Counted from the stretch's first letter, positions 1 to 7,385 are shown. The stretch: 11,621 nucleotides of DNA from Anaerolineales bacterium UBA6668 (GCA_002455215.1 DKKK01000045.1:12251-23871); one strand, 5' to 3'. The notes: generated from the sequence alone by a model not told the origin. A program made the numbers and translations.

Positions 1-631
1 CAATCGGATTAATCATTGCCACCGTTCCGCTATCAAAGTTGGCTAAATTGGGAAATGGTCCTGGACCATAACTAGGGAAATACAACAATTCTGCTGATAA
101 AGTGCTGTATGTATTGACATAATTTTTTACATAGTTAGAAACAGCAATTAATCCGTCCAATTTTTCAAATAATACAGCTTTATCTGGGGCATTCTTAAAA
201 CTCTCAGGACCAAATGGCAAAGTTGCTTGGCTGTGTCCGATATAAAAGACATTTTTAAAGTTTTCTTCCACAATCGTTTGAAGCAAGAAAAAAGTTCTAT
301 CTTCCGTTACCAAGACACAATCAAAGTTTCCGGCTCTGATAAGGCTGACCGGCATTTTTACCATCTGGAATGCGCCCGTAATGGCATGTACTTGCACGCC
401 ATTTAGCCGATAAACCACTTCATTCTCACTGATACTCAAAATGACCCCACCGACTTTTTCTATTTCTGCCAGTATTTGGTTTCGGGTCGTAATATTTTGC
501 TCATAGCCTGGGCAAATCACTGTGCATTCGTGCCCATCCTTGGCAAACATTTCCATGAGGTAACGATTGGCTTTGTGTGCGCCACCAGCCAAAAACAAAT
601 ACGAAAGATATTGAACCATAGCAATTCGCAT
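1..631 (-). CDS. Glycosyltransferase, GT4-like N-terminal domain (partial, runs off left edge)
   Basis: The reading frame is open for 210 codons from ATG at 631 down to base 1, so the N-terminal half is present and the C-terminal donor-binding half lies outside the window. The start is set by a perfect AGGAGG six bases upstream. Residues 1-40 show a Rossmann-type beginning (MRIAMVQY, a Gly-rich GGAHKANRYL stretch, then GHECTVICP), typical of family 4 glycosyltransferases. Near residues 155-165 is the segment LDGLIAVSNYV, matching the usual 'ad.iiavS..v' element before the inter-domain linker. The last visible residues, TVAMINPI, resemble the 'vt.iNP.p.KG' element that follows. It probably transfers a sugar from a nucleotide-sugar donor in the cytoplasm; the acceptor is unknown. 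It lies 26 bases after the NRPS gene on the same strand, so both are probably co-transcribed. Assignment to the superfamily is fairly secure; substrate is not. Confidence 0.8.
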   Translation of the reverse strand, partial: MRIAMVQYLSYLFLAGGAHKANRYLMEMFAKDGHECTVICPGYEQNITTRNQILAEIEKVGGVILSISENEVVYRLNGVQVHAITGAFQMVKMPVSLIRAGNFDCVLVTEDRTFFLLQTIVEENFKNVFYIGHSQATLPFGPESFKNAPDKAVLFEKLDGLIAVSNYVKNYVNTYSTLSAELLYFPSYGPGPFPNLANFDSGTVAMINPI

Positions 632-637
632 AAAAAA

Positions 638-643
638 CCTCCT
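638..643 (-). promoter_or_regulatory. Shine-Dalgarno site of the glycosyltransferase gene
   Basis: Read on the minus strand this is a perfect AGGAGG, six bases before the ATG at 631. It fixes the start of the partial glycosyltransferase. It is the best ribosome binding site in the window, which suggests this gene is translated independently of the NRPS gene that ends at 658. Confidence 0.8.
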
Positions 644-657
644 TTTGGGTGCTTAGT

Positions 658-2526
658 TTAGTTGACGGACTCAAACAAGGATGCAATATCCTCATCGCTC
701 AATTGCACAAGCTCATCAAGCAAATCGGAAAACTCGTCATTGGATGCGTTTTCATGCAAAATTGCATCGACAATTTCAGCAGAATTTCGGATGTTGGGCT
801 CAACTAAAAATAAACGAGTAATAGGGAGTTCAATATTAAATTCTGCCCGAATTCTTGAAATGACTTGAGTGGCAATTAGCGAGTGCCCACCCAAATCAAA
901 AAAATTATCTAACATGCCAATTTCTGCCACGCCTAAAATTTCCTGCCAAATTTCTAAAATGCGCTGTTCCGTGTCAGATTCAGGTTCAACGTATTCAACA
1001 TTCAGATGTGGGCGCACCAAATTTGGGGCTGGAAGTGCTTGTCGGTCTATTTTGCCGCTAGGTGTTAGCGGAAATTGGTCTAACAAAACAAAAAACCAAG
1101 GAATCATAAAATAAGGCAAGTAATCTTGAAGCTCAGAGCGAATTTTGCTGACTTGGAATGTGTCACCCCTTTTTAATTTTATATATGCAATGATGCGGAA
1201 ATTGCCATGAATATCATCTTCCACCACAGCGATAGCATCTTCAATGAGCGGATAATTTCGTAACGCATGTTCAACTTCGCCAAGCTCAATGCGGTGCCCC
1301 CGAATTTTCACTAAATTGTCTTCGCGCCCTTCAAAATAAAATTCCCCGTTCTCCATCTGGCGAGCAATATCTCCCGTACGATATAATCTCGCTCCAGGTT
1401 CTGTAGAATAGGGATGTGGGACAAAAGCCGATGCCGTGAGTGCCGGTAGATGGTTATAGCCCCGTGCCAAACCCTTGCCTCCAATGTAAATCTCACCGGA
1501 TTTGCCAGGTGCAACCGGAGCCAAGTGCTCATCCAAAAGCCACATTTCCATCCCATCTAAGGCTTTTCCCAGCGTTATCGGTTGGTCAGGCTGGCAAATT
1601 GCCAAACTGGCACAAACAGTGGTTTCGGTTGGTCCATAAGCATTGATAAAGAGCCGTCCGCGTCCCCATTTCTCAACGATATCTTTGCCACAGGCTTCTC
1701 CGGCGGAAACAATGCTTTTCAAAGCGGGTAGCTCTTCTGGATGGAGCGACTCTAACCTTAAAATAGAAGGGGGTAGGGTAACAACCGAGATTTGATTTCC
1801 TGCCAAATATCCTTGTAAGCCTTCATCTAAGTTAATTTCATCCCTGTCTGCCAAATAAAGCGTCCCACCCGCTAACAGGGTGGTGAAGATCTCTGAAATA
1901 GAAGCGTCAAAACTATTGGATGCAAATTGCAAAACGTGACTAGTTTCGTCTATTCTAAACGCGGCTATTTGGTTTTTTACCATGTTGACCAGACCAGAGT
2001 GACTGACTAATACGCCTTTGGGTTGACCCGTAGAACCAGACGTATAAATTAGATACGCCAATAAATCGGGTGTTAAGCTAACTTTCGGTAGCGGATGCTC
2101 CCCTTGAGAATCCTGAAAACCATCAATCAGTAGGGTTCGGGCAGAGCTGGGCGGTAATTGTGAAGCCATTTGAGCAGAACTCAGGACAAACTTTGCTTGG
2201 CTGTCTGAAAGAAGATAAGTGACGCGTGTGCCAGGATACCAACTATCAATGGGCAAATATCCCGCTCCTAATTTCAGGATAGCCAACAAAGCAACAATTC
2301 GTTCAAAGCCAACAGGCAAATAAACACCAATGACCATTTCGGGCTGTACACCCTGCAATAATAAGGCATGAGCCAAACGGTTACTTAAATTTTCCAGCTT
2401 TTTATAGGACATTGTTTGCCCTTGAAAGAACAAAGCATTCGCATTTGCACGCTTCTGAGCAGTTATTGAGAATAAATTTGGAATAAATTCATCGGAAAAC
2501 GAAAAGTTTGTTAATGATGTTGACAT
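658..2526 (-). CDS. Stand-alone NRPS module: adenylation domain plus peptidyl carrier domain
   Basis: A 622-residue protein when started at ATG 2526. It activates an amino acid as the aminoacyl-AMP and loads it on the phosphopantetheine arm of its carrier domain. Visible adenylation motifs in order: TSGSTGQPKG (about 162-171), FDASISE (about 206), NAYGPTETT (about 295), YRTGD (about 382), GREDNLVKIRGHRIE (about 400) and PSGKID with the catalytic Lys near 492. The carrier domain follows with DNFFDLGGHSL, attachment Ser near 549. No condensation, epimerisation or thioesterase domain is present, so it is either an initiation module or a donor acting in trans. An acidic tail of about 40 residues follows the carrier. 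A TTG codon at 2587-2589 would extend the frame by 21 residues, but it would lie about two bases from the predicted transcript start; ATG 2526 is preferred although it lacks a clear Shine-Dalgarno. Class is certain; amino-acid substrate is not. Confidence 0.93.
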   Translation of the reverse strand: MSTSLTNFSFSDEFIPNLFSITAQKRANANALFFQGQTMSYKKLENLSNRLAHALLLQGVQPEMVIGVYLPVGFERIVALLAILKLGAGYLPIDSWYPGTRVTYLLSDSQAKFVLSSAQMASQLPPSSARTLLIDGFQDSQGEHPLPKVSLTPDLLAYLIYTSGSTGQPKGVLVSHSGLVNMVKNQIAAFRIDETSHVLQFASNSFDASISEIFTTLLAGGTLYLADRDEINLDEGLQGYLAGNQISVVTLPPSILRLESLHPEELPALKSIVSAGEACGKDIVEKWGRGRLFINAYGPTETTVCASLAICQPDQPITLGKALDGMEMWLLDEHLAPVAPGKSGEIYIGGKGLARGYNHLPALTASAFVPHPYSTEPGARLYRTGDIARQMENGEFYFEGREDNLVKIRGHRIELGEVEHALRNYPLIEDAIAVVEDDIHGNFRIIAYIKLKRGDTFQVSKIRSELQDYLPYFMIPWFFVLLDQFPLTPSGKIDRQALPAPNLVRPHLNVEYVEPESDTEQRILEIWQEILGVAEIGMLDNFFDLGGHSLIATQVISRIRAEFNIELPITRLFLVEPNIRNSAEIVDAILHENASNDEFSDLLDELVQLSDEDIASLFESVN

Positions 2527-2597
2527 AAATAGATAGATGCAGTAATAAAATTTGACAAAAAGTTGAGAAATATTGTATTTTCCCAACAATCGCCAAA

Positions 2598-2626
2598 ATT
2601 ATACGCGATAATATAGGTGTTTACAA
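2598..2626 (-). promoter_or_regulatory. Sigma-70-like promoter for the NRPS-glycosyltransferase genes
   Basis: On the minus strand there is TTGTAA (2621-2626; 4 of 6 against TTGACA), a 17-base spacer and a perfect TATAAT (2598-2603). Transcription would begin near 2590, giving an untranslated leader of about 65 bases before ATG 2526. The -10 quality and exact 17-base spacing make this a good prediction, but it is from sequence only. Confidence 0.6.
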
Positions 2627-2658
2627 GCTGAATAAGCCAATAACTACCATAAAAAATC

Positions 2659-2675
2659 TTGTTCACCATGAACAA
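2659..2675. promoter_or_regulatory. 17-base palindrome, candidate operator
   Basis: TTGTTCA-CCA-TGAACAA is a perfect 7-base inverted repeat around a 3-base centre. It lies 32 bases upstream of the -35 box of the NRPS promoter, inside the divergent intergenic region. The dyad symmetry and position suit a dimeric regulator. No regulator gene is present in the window to pair with it. Confidence 0.35.
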
Positions 2676-2725
2676 ATAAAAACATTGTTAGGAATGAAAA
2701 CAAAAAATAAACTCAATATCATTAA

Positions 2726-2755
2726 TATTTAGTCTATGCAAAATATGGCTGTCAA
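2726..2755 (-). promoter_or_regulatory. Possible second, upstream minus-strand promoter
   Basis: A perfect TTGACA (2750-2755, minus strand) is followed after 18 bases by TAAATA (2726-2731; 4 of 6 against TATAAT). If used, it would give a longer leader for the NRPS gene, running through the palindrome at 2659-2675. The -10 is mediocre and the region is AT-rich, so chance is possible. Confidence 0.25.
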
Positions 2756-2765
2756 CGCAAAATAT
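2738..2765. repeat. Pair of 9-base direct repeats in the divergent intergenic region
   Basis: GCAAAATAT occurs at 2738-2746 and again at 2757-2765, 19 bases apart start to start, close to two helical turns. This spacing would put two protein-binding sites on the same face of the helix. The sequence is AT-rich, so a chance origin is not excluded. Confidence 0.35.
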
Positions 2766-2866
2766 ATGAAAATTATTGTGATTACTTAGCATGTCATACT
2801 TAGTAGTTACAAAATTGCTTTATTTCTTAAGCGAAAAAGCGCAATATAGGCTGTCGCCACTTGTGC

Positions 2867-2874
2867 GGAAGGAG
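2867..2874 (+). promoter_or_regulatory. Shine-Dalgarno site of the upstream ORF before ade
   Basis: GGAAGGAG precedes the ATG at 2878. Counted from GGAAGG the spacer is 5 bases; counted from AAGGAG it is 3. The ade start itself has only a weak GGA upstream, so this is the only good ribosome binding site near the beginning of ade and may load ribosomes for both frames. Confidence 0.5.
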
Positions 2875-2877
2875 ATA

Positions 2878-2967
2878 ATGAATCTTTATTACCCCCCCTT
2901 GCACAAAAATACACCAGTATTACAATTAACGTCAGACGATTGCCCAATTTTTTGGACGTTATTATGA
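2878..2967 (+). CDS. Putative 29-residue leader ORF, translationally coupled to ade
   Basis: ATG at 2878 opens a 29-codon frame ending in TGA at 2965-2967. The stop overlaps the ade ATG at 2964 as ATGA, the classic arrangement for translational coupling. A GGAAGGAG lies just upstream. The peptide starts MNLYYPPLHKN and ends with PIFWTLL; it has no recognisable domain, signal peptide or run of one amino acid that would suggest a classical attenuator. A run of seven C lies in codons 5-7. It could be a real leader peptide regulating ade, a device to deliver ribosomes to the poor ade start, or a chance frame. The combination of binding site and exact four-base overlap favours a role, but coding is unproven. 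Confidence 0.4.
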   Translation: MNLYYPPLHKNTPVLQLTSDDCPIFWTLL

Positions 2968-4769
2968 CTGGTTCAAAACACGCTATGCAGAAAGACTGGT
3001 TAACATTTACCAAAGAACTCATTGATTGTGCCATGGGACGCACCCCTGCAGAATTGGTTATTACCAACGGGCAATGGGTTTGTGTGCAATCAGGAGAAAT
3101 CATTCCGCACACAGATATTGCCATTCGGGCGGGAAGAATCGCCTACATCGGGCCATCCGCCCGCCACACCATCGGAGAAAAGACCACCCAGATAGACGCA
3201 CAAGGCAAATACCTTGTGCCAGGTTTGCTAGATGCCCACATGCACGTGGAATCTGGCATGTTAACCGTGACAGAATTTGTGCGTGCCGTTGCTCCGCGTG
3301 GCACGACCGGCATGTTCATTGACCCGCATGAAATCGCCAACGTGTTTGGGTTGGATGGAATCAAGCTCATGGCGGAAGATGCCCTTCAGCAACCGATTCA
3401 TGTGTGGGTAGAAGTTCCCTCCTGTGTTCCCTCTGCACCCGGGCTGGAAACGCCGGGTTCTCATCTAGGACCTGAAGAAGTAGCAGAAGCCATGACCTGG
3501 CAGGGTATCATTGGTTTGGGCGAAATGATGAACTTCCCCGGTGTTTTTAATGCCGATAGCAAAATGTTGGCAGAAATGTCTGCCACTCGCGCCGCCAGCC
3601 GCACCATTGGCGGGCATTACGCTTCCCCCGATTTGGGACTGCCCTTTCACGGCTATGTTGCCGGCGGTGCAGAAGACGACCACGAAATTACCACCGCGCA
3701 AGAAGCCATCGCCCGTGTGCGGCAAGGGATGAAAGCCATGATGCGACTGGGCTCGGCTTGGCACGATGTTGCCGAACCAGTGAAAGCCATCACCCAATTC
3801 GGTTTAGACTCCCGCAACTTCATTCTCTGCACAGACGATTGCTTTGCCGCCACCTTACTACAGGAAGGACACATGGACCGTGTGGTACGCCATGCCATTC
3901 AGCAAGGTTTACCCCCGCTCACTGCCATTCAAATGGCAACGCTCAACACGGCAGAGCACTTTGGACTCTCCCACGAAGTAGGGCAACTGGCACCGCGCCG
4001 CTGGGCAGATGTACTGATTGTTGGCAACCTAGCCGAGCTAAAAATTGAAACCGTCATTGCCAAAGGGCAAATATTGGCAAAAGGTGGCGCATGGCAATTT
4101 CACCAGCCCGCCAACCCATACCCGGCATGGAGTAAACAATCTATCCACCTAGCATGTGCCCTGCAAGCCCAAGATTTTGTTTTGCCCGCCAAAGATGGCA
4201 AGTACACCGCTAATGTCATTGGCGTGATTGAAAATCAAGCACCCACTGCCCACCTGCGTTTCCCGGTGGAAGCCCAAAACGGGCAAGTGCAGGTGGATTT
4301 AAAACGCGACTTGGCAAAAATCGCTGTGGTAGAGCGTCATCGCGGGGAAGGGCGGGTGCAAGTGGGCTTGGTACATGGCTTTGGCTTTTCGGTGCCGTGT
4401 GGAATTGCATCTACTGTTGCCCACGATAGTCACCAACTGATTGTCATTGGCACCAACGAAAGCGATATGGCATTGGCAGTGAATACCCTGGCTGAATGTG
4501 GGGGCGGGCAAGTGGTGGTTAAGAATGGAAAAGTCATCGGGCAAGTCAAACTGCCGATTGCTGGCTTAATTTCCGATGAACCTGCTGTGGTGGTGGCAGA
4601 GCAGGCGGCAACCATCCAAGCGGGTTTTCAGGCTTGTGGGTGCAAGCTCAACAACCCCAACATGCAACACAGCCTGCTTGCTTTGGTGGTGATCCCTGCC
4701 TTGCGCATCTCAGATTTAGGTCTGGTGGATGTAACCAAGTTTGAATTTATACCCGTGTTGGAAGGCTGA
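2964..4769 (+). CDS. ade: Adenine deaminase (EC 3.5.4.2)
   Basis: A 601-residue cytoplasmic metal-dependent amidohydrolase that deaminates adenine to hypoxanthine for purine salvage. Motifs in order: LVPGLLDAHMHVES near residues 85-98 with the HxH metal ligands; FIDPHEIANVFG near 118-129; PSCVPS near 152; LGEMMNFPGV near 185-194; GGAEDDHE near 234-241; and CTDDCFAATLLQEGH near 289-303, followed by MATLNTAEHFGL and a P-rich AD.LIV element. The C-terminal part contains the Ade-specific second domain (GHR-type VERHRG and a VAHDSHQL segment). Length fits the family (about 570-600). The start chosen is ATG 2964, which overlaps the stop of the upstream ORF; TTG 2940 or ATG 2985 are possible. No terminator separates it from the next gene's promoter at 4777, so read-through into the binding-protein gene is likely. 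The transporter downstream fits a purine role. Confidence 0.93.
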   Translation: MTGSKHAMQKDWLTFTKELIDCAMGRTPAELVITNGQWVCVQSGEIIPHTDIAIRAGRIAYIGPSARHTIGEKTTQIDAQGKYLVPGLLDAHMHVESGMLTVTEFVRAVAPRGTTGMFIDPHEIANVFGLDGIKLMAEDALQQPIHVWVEVPSCVPSAPGLETPGSHLGPEEVAEAMTWQGIIGLGEMMNFPGVFNADSKMLAEMSATRAASRTIGGHYASPDLGLPFHGYVAGGAEDDHEITTAQEAIARVRQGMKAMMRLGSAWHDVAEPVKAITQFGLDSRNFILCTDDCFAATLLQEGHMDRVVRHAIQQGLPPLTAIQMATLNTAEHFGLSHEVGQLAPRRWADVLIVGNLAELKIETVIAKGQILAKGGAWQFHQPANPYPAWSKQSIHLACALQAQDFVLPAKDGKYTANVIGVIENQAPTAHLRFPVEAQNGQVQVDLKRDLAKIAVVERHRGEGRVQVGLVHGFGFSVPCGIASTVAHDSHQLIVIGTNESDMALAVNTLAECGGGQVVVKNGKVIGQVKLPIAGLISDEPAVVVAEQAATIQAGFQACGCKLNNPNMQHSLLALVVIPALRISDLGLVDVTKFEFIPVLEG

Positions 4770-4776
4770 GTTACAT

Positions 4777-4805
4777 TTGTCATTAACTATGCCGCATAAT
4801 ATAAT
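4777..4805 (+). promoter_or_regulatory. Near-consensus sigma-70 promoter of the binding-protein gene
   Basis: TTGTCA (4777-4782; 5 of 6), an exact 17-base spacer and a perfect TATAAT (4800-4805). A second TATAAT follows at 4811-4816 but has no matching -35. The predicted transcript start is near 4812, leaving a leader of about 120 bases before ATG 4935. It begins only eight bases after the ade stop codon. This is the strongest promoter in the window and fits high expression of a solute-binding protein. Confidence 0.7.
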
Positions 4806-4934
4806 CGGTCTATAATTCAGTGAAATTGCACGAGCACAGCCTACCATTTATTCTCATAATTACTTCAGGGTACTCAAATGAGTTCCTTGTGTAATAATCT
4901 CAATCTTTTTTATCTTTTCAGGAGAGTAGAGTCT

Positions 4935-7385
4935 ATGAAAAAACACAACTTATGGATGATTGCCAGCTTTATCATGGTGTTTTCCGTGATGCTGGCGGCT
5001 TGTCAGCCCGCCACCCCGGCGCCTGCCGAGCCAACCACTGCTCCGGTAGAAGCCACCGCCGAAGCCACAACTGCGCCCGAACAACCCGCTGAAGCCGGTT
5101 GTACCGATGCGATTGGTTGTGTCGAAATTGCCGCTGGCGACCCAATCAAGATTGCCTACATGCTCACCGTTTCTGGTGGCACCGCCTTCTTGGGTGAAGA
5201 CAGCCGTGGTGGTGTGGAAATTGCTATTGCTGACCGCGGTAGCGAACTTTTGGGACATCCAGTCGAATTGTCCGGCGAAGACTCCTTGTGCAGTGCAGAA
5301 GGTGGACAAGCCGCTGGTCAAAAGCTAGCAACCGACACCGAATTGCTCGGTATCATCGGTTCTTCCTGCTCGTCCGAAGCCTTTGCCGCTTTGCCCATCA
5401 TCAGCGAAGCCGGCTTGGTGATGATTAGCCCCAGCAACACCAACCCCAACCTGACCAATGACAACGCCGACACCGGTGGACAATGGAAGCCAGGTTACTA
5501 CCGCACTGCCCACAACGACAAATTCCAAGGTGCAGTTGCCGCCAAATATGTGTTTGAAGAATTAGGTATCACCAAAGTTGCCACCGTTCACGATGGTAGC
5601 CCGTATGCCGAAGCCCTGCAACAAGTATTTGCCGACACCATCACGGAATTGGGTGGTGAAGTGGTATTCCAAGGTGCAGTGAATGTGGGCGACACCGACA
5701 TGCGCCCCATCCTGACCGAAATTGCCGCCGCGGGTCCAGAATTGATTTACTACCCCATCTTTGAACCAGAAGCGCCACTGCTGACCGCACAAACCGCCGA
5801 AGTGGCTGGCTTGGAAAATGTAATTTTGATGGGCGCCGATGCCGCGTATTCTGACAGCTTCCCCGAAGCCGCCGGATCCCGCGCAGTGGGCATGTACTTC
5901 TCTGGACCGTATGTTGCCGCCGGCGATGCCTACAATGAATTTTTGGCAAAGTGGGACGCTCAATTGGGTGGCACGCCGCCCAGTGGCTTCCATGCCCACG
6001 CCTATGATGCCGCCAACTTGCTGTTGAACGCCATTGAAAAAGTGGCAGTGGATGATGGCAGTGGCAACTTGAGCGTTGGACGCCAAGCCTTGCGCGATGC
6101 TTTGAACAGCGTTGCCGATTATCAAGGCTTGACCGGGAAACTGACCTGCAGTGCCACCGGTGACTGTGCCACTGGTGATGCTTTGGGCATTTTCCAAATC
6201 CGCCAAGAAGAAGTGGATGGCAACTGGCCGCCGCCAGTCATCTTCAGCCCAGCCACTGGCAAAGTGGATGCCCCTGCCGCTGGCGGTGGTAACCCGTTGA
6301 AGATTGGCTTAATCATGGTTGGACCCAAGGAAGACCATGGTTGGAACCAAGCCCACTACGAAGCTGTAGAATATGCCACCAAAAAGTTGGGCGTAGAATT
6401 TGTCTGGTTCGACAAGTTGAACCCTGCCGATAACCCGGATGTAACCTTGGAACAAGTGGTAGATGACTTTGCCGCCCAAGGTGTTAACATGGTGATTGCC
6501 AACTCCGCCGAAATGGCAGACGCCACCAACAATGCCGCACTCGCACACCCGGAAATTTATTTCGTTCACGCATCTGGTGACAAAGTGCTCAGTGGGGATG
6601 CTCCCGCCAATGTGAGCAATGTGATGGGGCGCATGGAATACGGCAAGATGATGGCTGGTTGCGCCGCCGCAATGACCAGCGAAACCGGTAAAATCGGTTA
6701 TCTTGGGCCACTGGTTGATTCAGAAACCCGCCGCCTAACCAACAGCGCTTATCTTGGCGCCAAATATTGCTGGGAAACCGTACGTGGCAAAGATGTCGCC
6801 GACTTGTCCTTTGAAGTGGTTTGGATTGGTTTCTGGTTCAATATCCCTGGCGTTACCCTAGACCCCACCCAAGTTGTCAATGACTTCTATAATGGGGGCG
6901 TAGATGTGGTTATCTCCGGTATTGATACCACCGAAGCAGTGGTGGTTGCCGGACAACGCAACGCCGCTGGCGAAAATGTCTATGCCATTCCTTACGACTA
7001 TGTTGCCGGTTGTAGCGAAGCTGAAGCCGTGTGTTTGGGTGTCCCCTACTTCAATTGGGGCCCTGAATATGTCCGCCTTGGCAAGCAAGTACAAGATGGC
7101 AATTGGGCGCAAGAATGGACTTGGGTTGCTCCTGATTGGGCAGACATCAACAACCCTGATACCAGCATCGTGGGTTGGATGCACGGCGAAGCGCTTTCCG
7201 ATGAAGGCGTAGCCGCTGTGGATGCCTTGATAACCGGTTTGGGTGATGGTTCTGTCAACCTTTACACTGGACCGCTCAATTATCAAGATGGTACTGTTTT
7301 CGTGGCAGATGGCGCTACCGCCACTGACAATGAAATCTGGTACACAGAACAATTGTTAGAAGGCATGAAAGGCGCTTCTAAGTAG
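4935..7385 (+). CDS. Lipoprotein with two fused substrate-binding domains: LivK-like (PBP type 1) then BMP/PnrA-like
   Basis: An 816-residue exported lipoprotein. The signal peptide MKKHNLWMIASF... ends in the lipobox LAAC, with Cys23 the lipidation site, followed by a Pro/Ala/Thr/Glu linker to about residue 55. Domain 1 (about 69-440) resembles branched-chain amino-acid binding proteins: IKIAYMLTVSG, a GSSCSSEA.A..PI..EAGL..ISPS core, and HAHAYDAANLLL near its end. A short APAAGGGN linker follows. Domain 2 (about 453-812) is a BMP family domain: LKIGLIMVGPKEDHGWNQAH, GKIGYLGPLVDSE, NDFYNGGVDVVISGIDTTEA and a GWMHGEALSDEG.AA tail. Domain 2 has no signal peptide of its own, so the fusion looks genuine. 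BMP proteins bind nucleosides; the ligand of domain 1 is unknown. AGGAG at 4920-4924 lies 10 bases before ATG 4935. ATG 4878 is in frame but would add 19 atypical residues before the signal peptide. Confidence 0.9.
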   Translation: MKKHNLWMIASFIMVFSVMLAACQPATPAPAEPTTAPVEATAEATTAPEQPAEAGCTDAIGCVEIAAGDPIKIAYMLTVSGGTAFLGEDSRGGVEIAIADRGSELLGHPVELSGEDSLCSAEGGQAAGQKLATDTELLGIIGSSCSSEAFAALPIISEAGLVMISPSNTNPNLTNDNADTGGQWKPGYYRTAHNDKFQGAVAAKYVFEELGITKVATVHDGSPYAEALQQVFADTITELGGEVVFQGAVNVGDTDMRPILTEIAAAGPELIYYPIFEPEAPLLTAQTAEVAGLENVILMGADAAYSDSFPEAAGSRAVGMYFSGPYVAAGDAYNEFLAKWDAQLGGTPPSGFHAHAYDAANLLLNAIEKVAVDDGSGNLSVGRQALRDALNSVADYQGLTGKLTCSATGDCATGDALGIFQIRQEEVDGNWPPPVIFSPATGKVDAPAAGGGNPLKIGLIMVGPKEDHGWNQAHYEAVEYATKKLGVEFVWFDKLNPADNPDVTLEQVVDDFAAQGVNMVIANSAEMADATNNAALAHPEIYFVHASGDKVLSGDAPANVSNVMGRMEYGKMMAGCAAAMTSETGKIGYLGPLVDSETRRLTNSAYLGAKYCWETVRGKDVADLSFEVVWIGFWFNIPGVTLDPTQVVNDFYNGGVDVVISGIDTTEAVVVAGQRNAAGENVYAIPYDYVAGCSEAEAVCLGVPYFNWGPEYVRLGKQVQDGNWAQEWTWVAPDWADINNPDTSIVGWMHGEALSDEGVAAVDALITGLGDGSVNLYTGPLNYQDGTVFVADGATATDNEIWYTEQLLEGMKGASK

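Noticed and set aside
414..420. ATPase residues 414-420: loss of the second catalytic Glu read as gene decay
   Set aside because: These are residue numbers of the protein at 7739-9244. A degenerate second nucleotide-binding domain is normal in RbsA/YufO-type ATPases.
2527..2589. 21-residue N-terminal extension of the NRPS from TTG 2589
   Set aside because: The codon would be about two bases from the predicted transcript start, and the extra residues match nothing in adenylation domains.
2640..2960. Purine riboswitch upstream of ade
   Set aside because: I looked for the conserved purine-aptamer junction and loop sequences here and in 4770-4934 and did not find them.
2940..2963. TTG 2940 as the ade start
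   Set aside because: It adds eight residues with no family support and no ribosome binding site; ATG 2964 is overlapped by the upstream stop codon.
4878..4934. Earlier in-frame ATG for the fused binding protein
   Set aside because: It would put 19 odd residues before a normal lipoprotein signal peptide; AGGAG before ATG 4935 supports the later start, although an AGGG also lies before 4878.
5562..6206. 214-codon open frame on the minus strand inside the binding-protein gene
   Set aside because: It is antisense to a clearly coding gene with strong codon bias, has no recognisable motif and no ribosome binding site of note.
6858..7352. 164-codon open frame on the minus strand inside the BMP domain
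   Set aside because: Same reason: it is the antisense shadow of a conserved domain.
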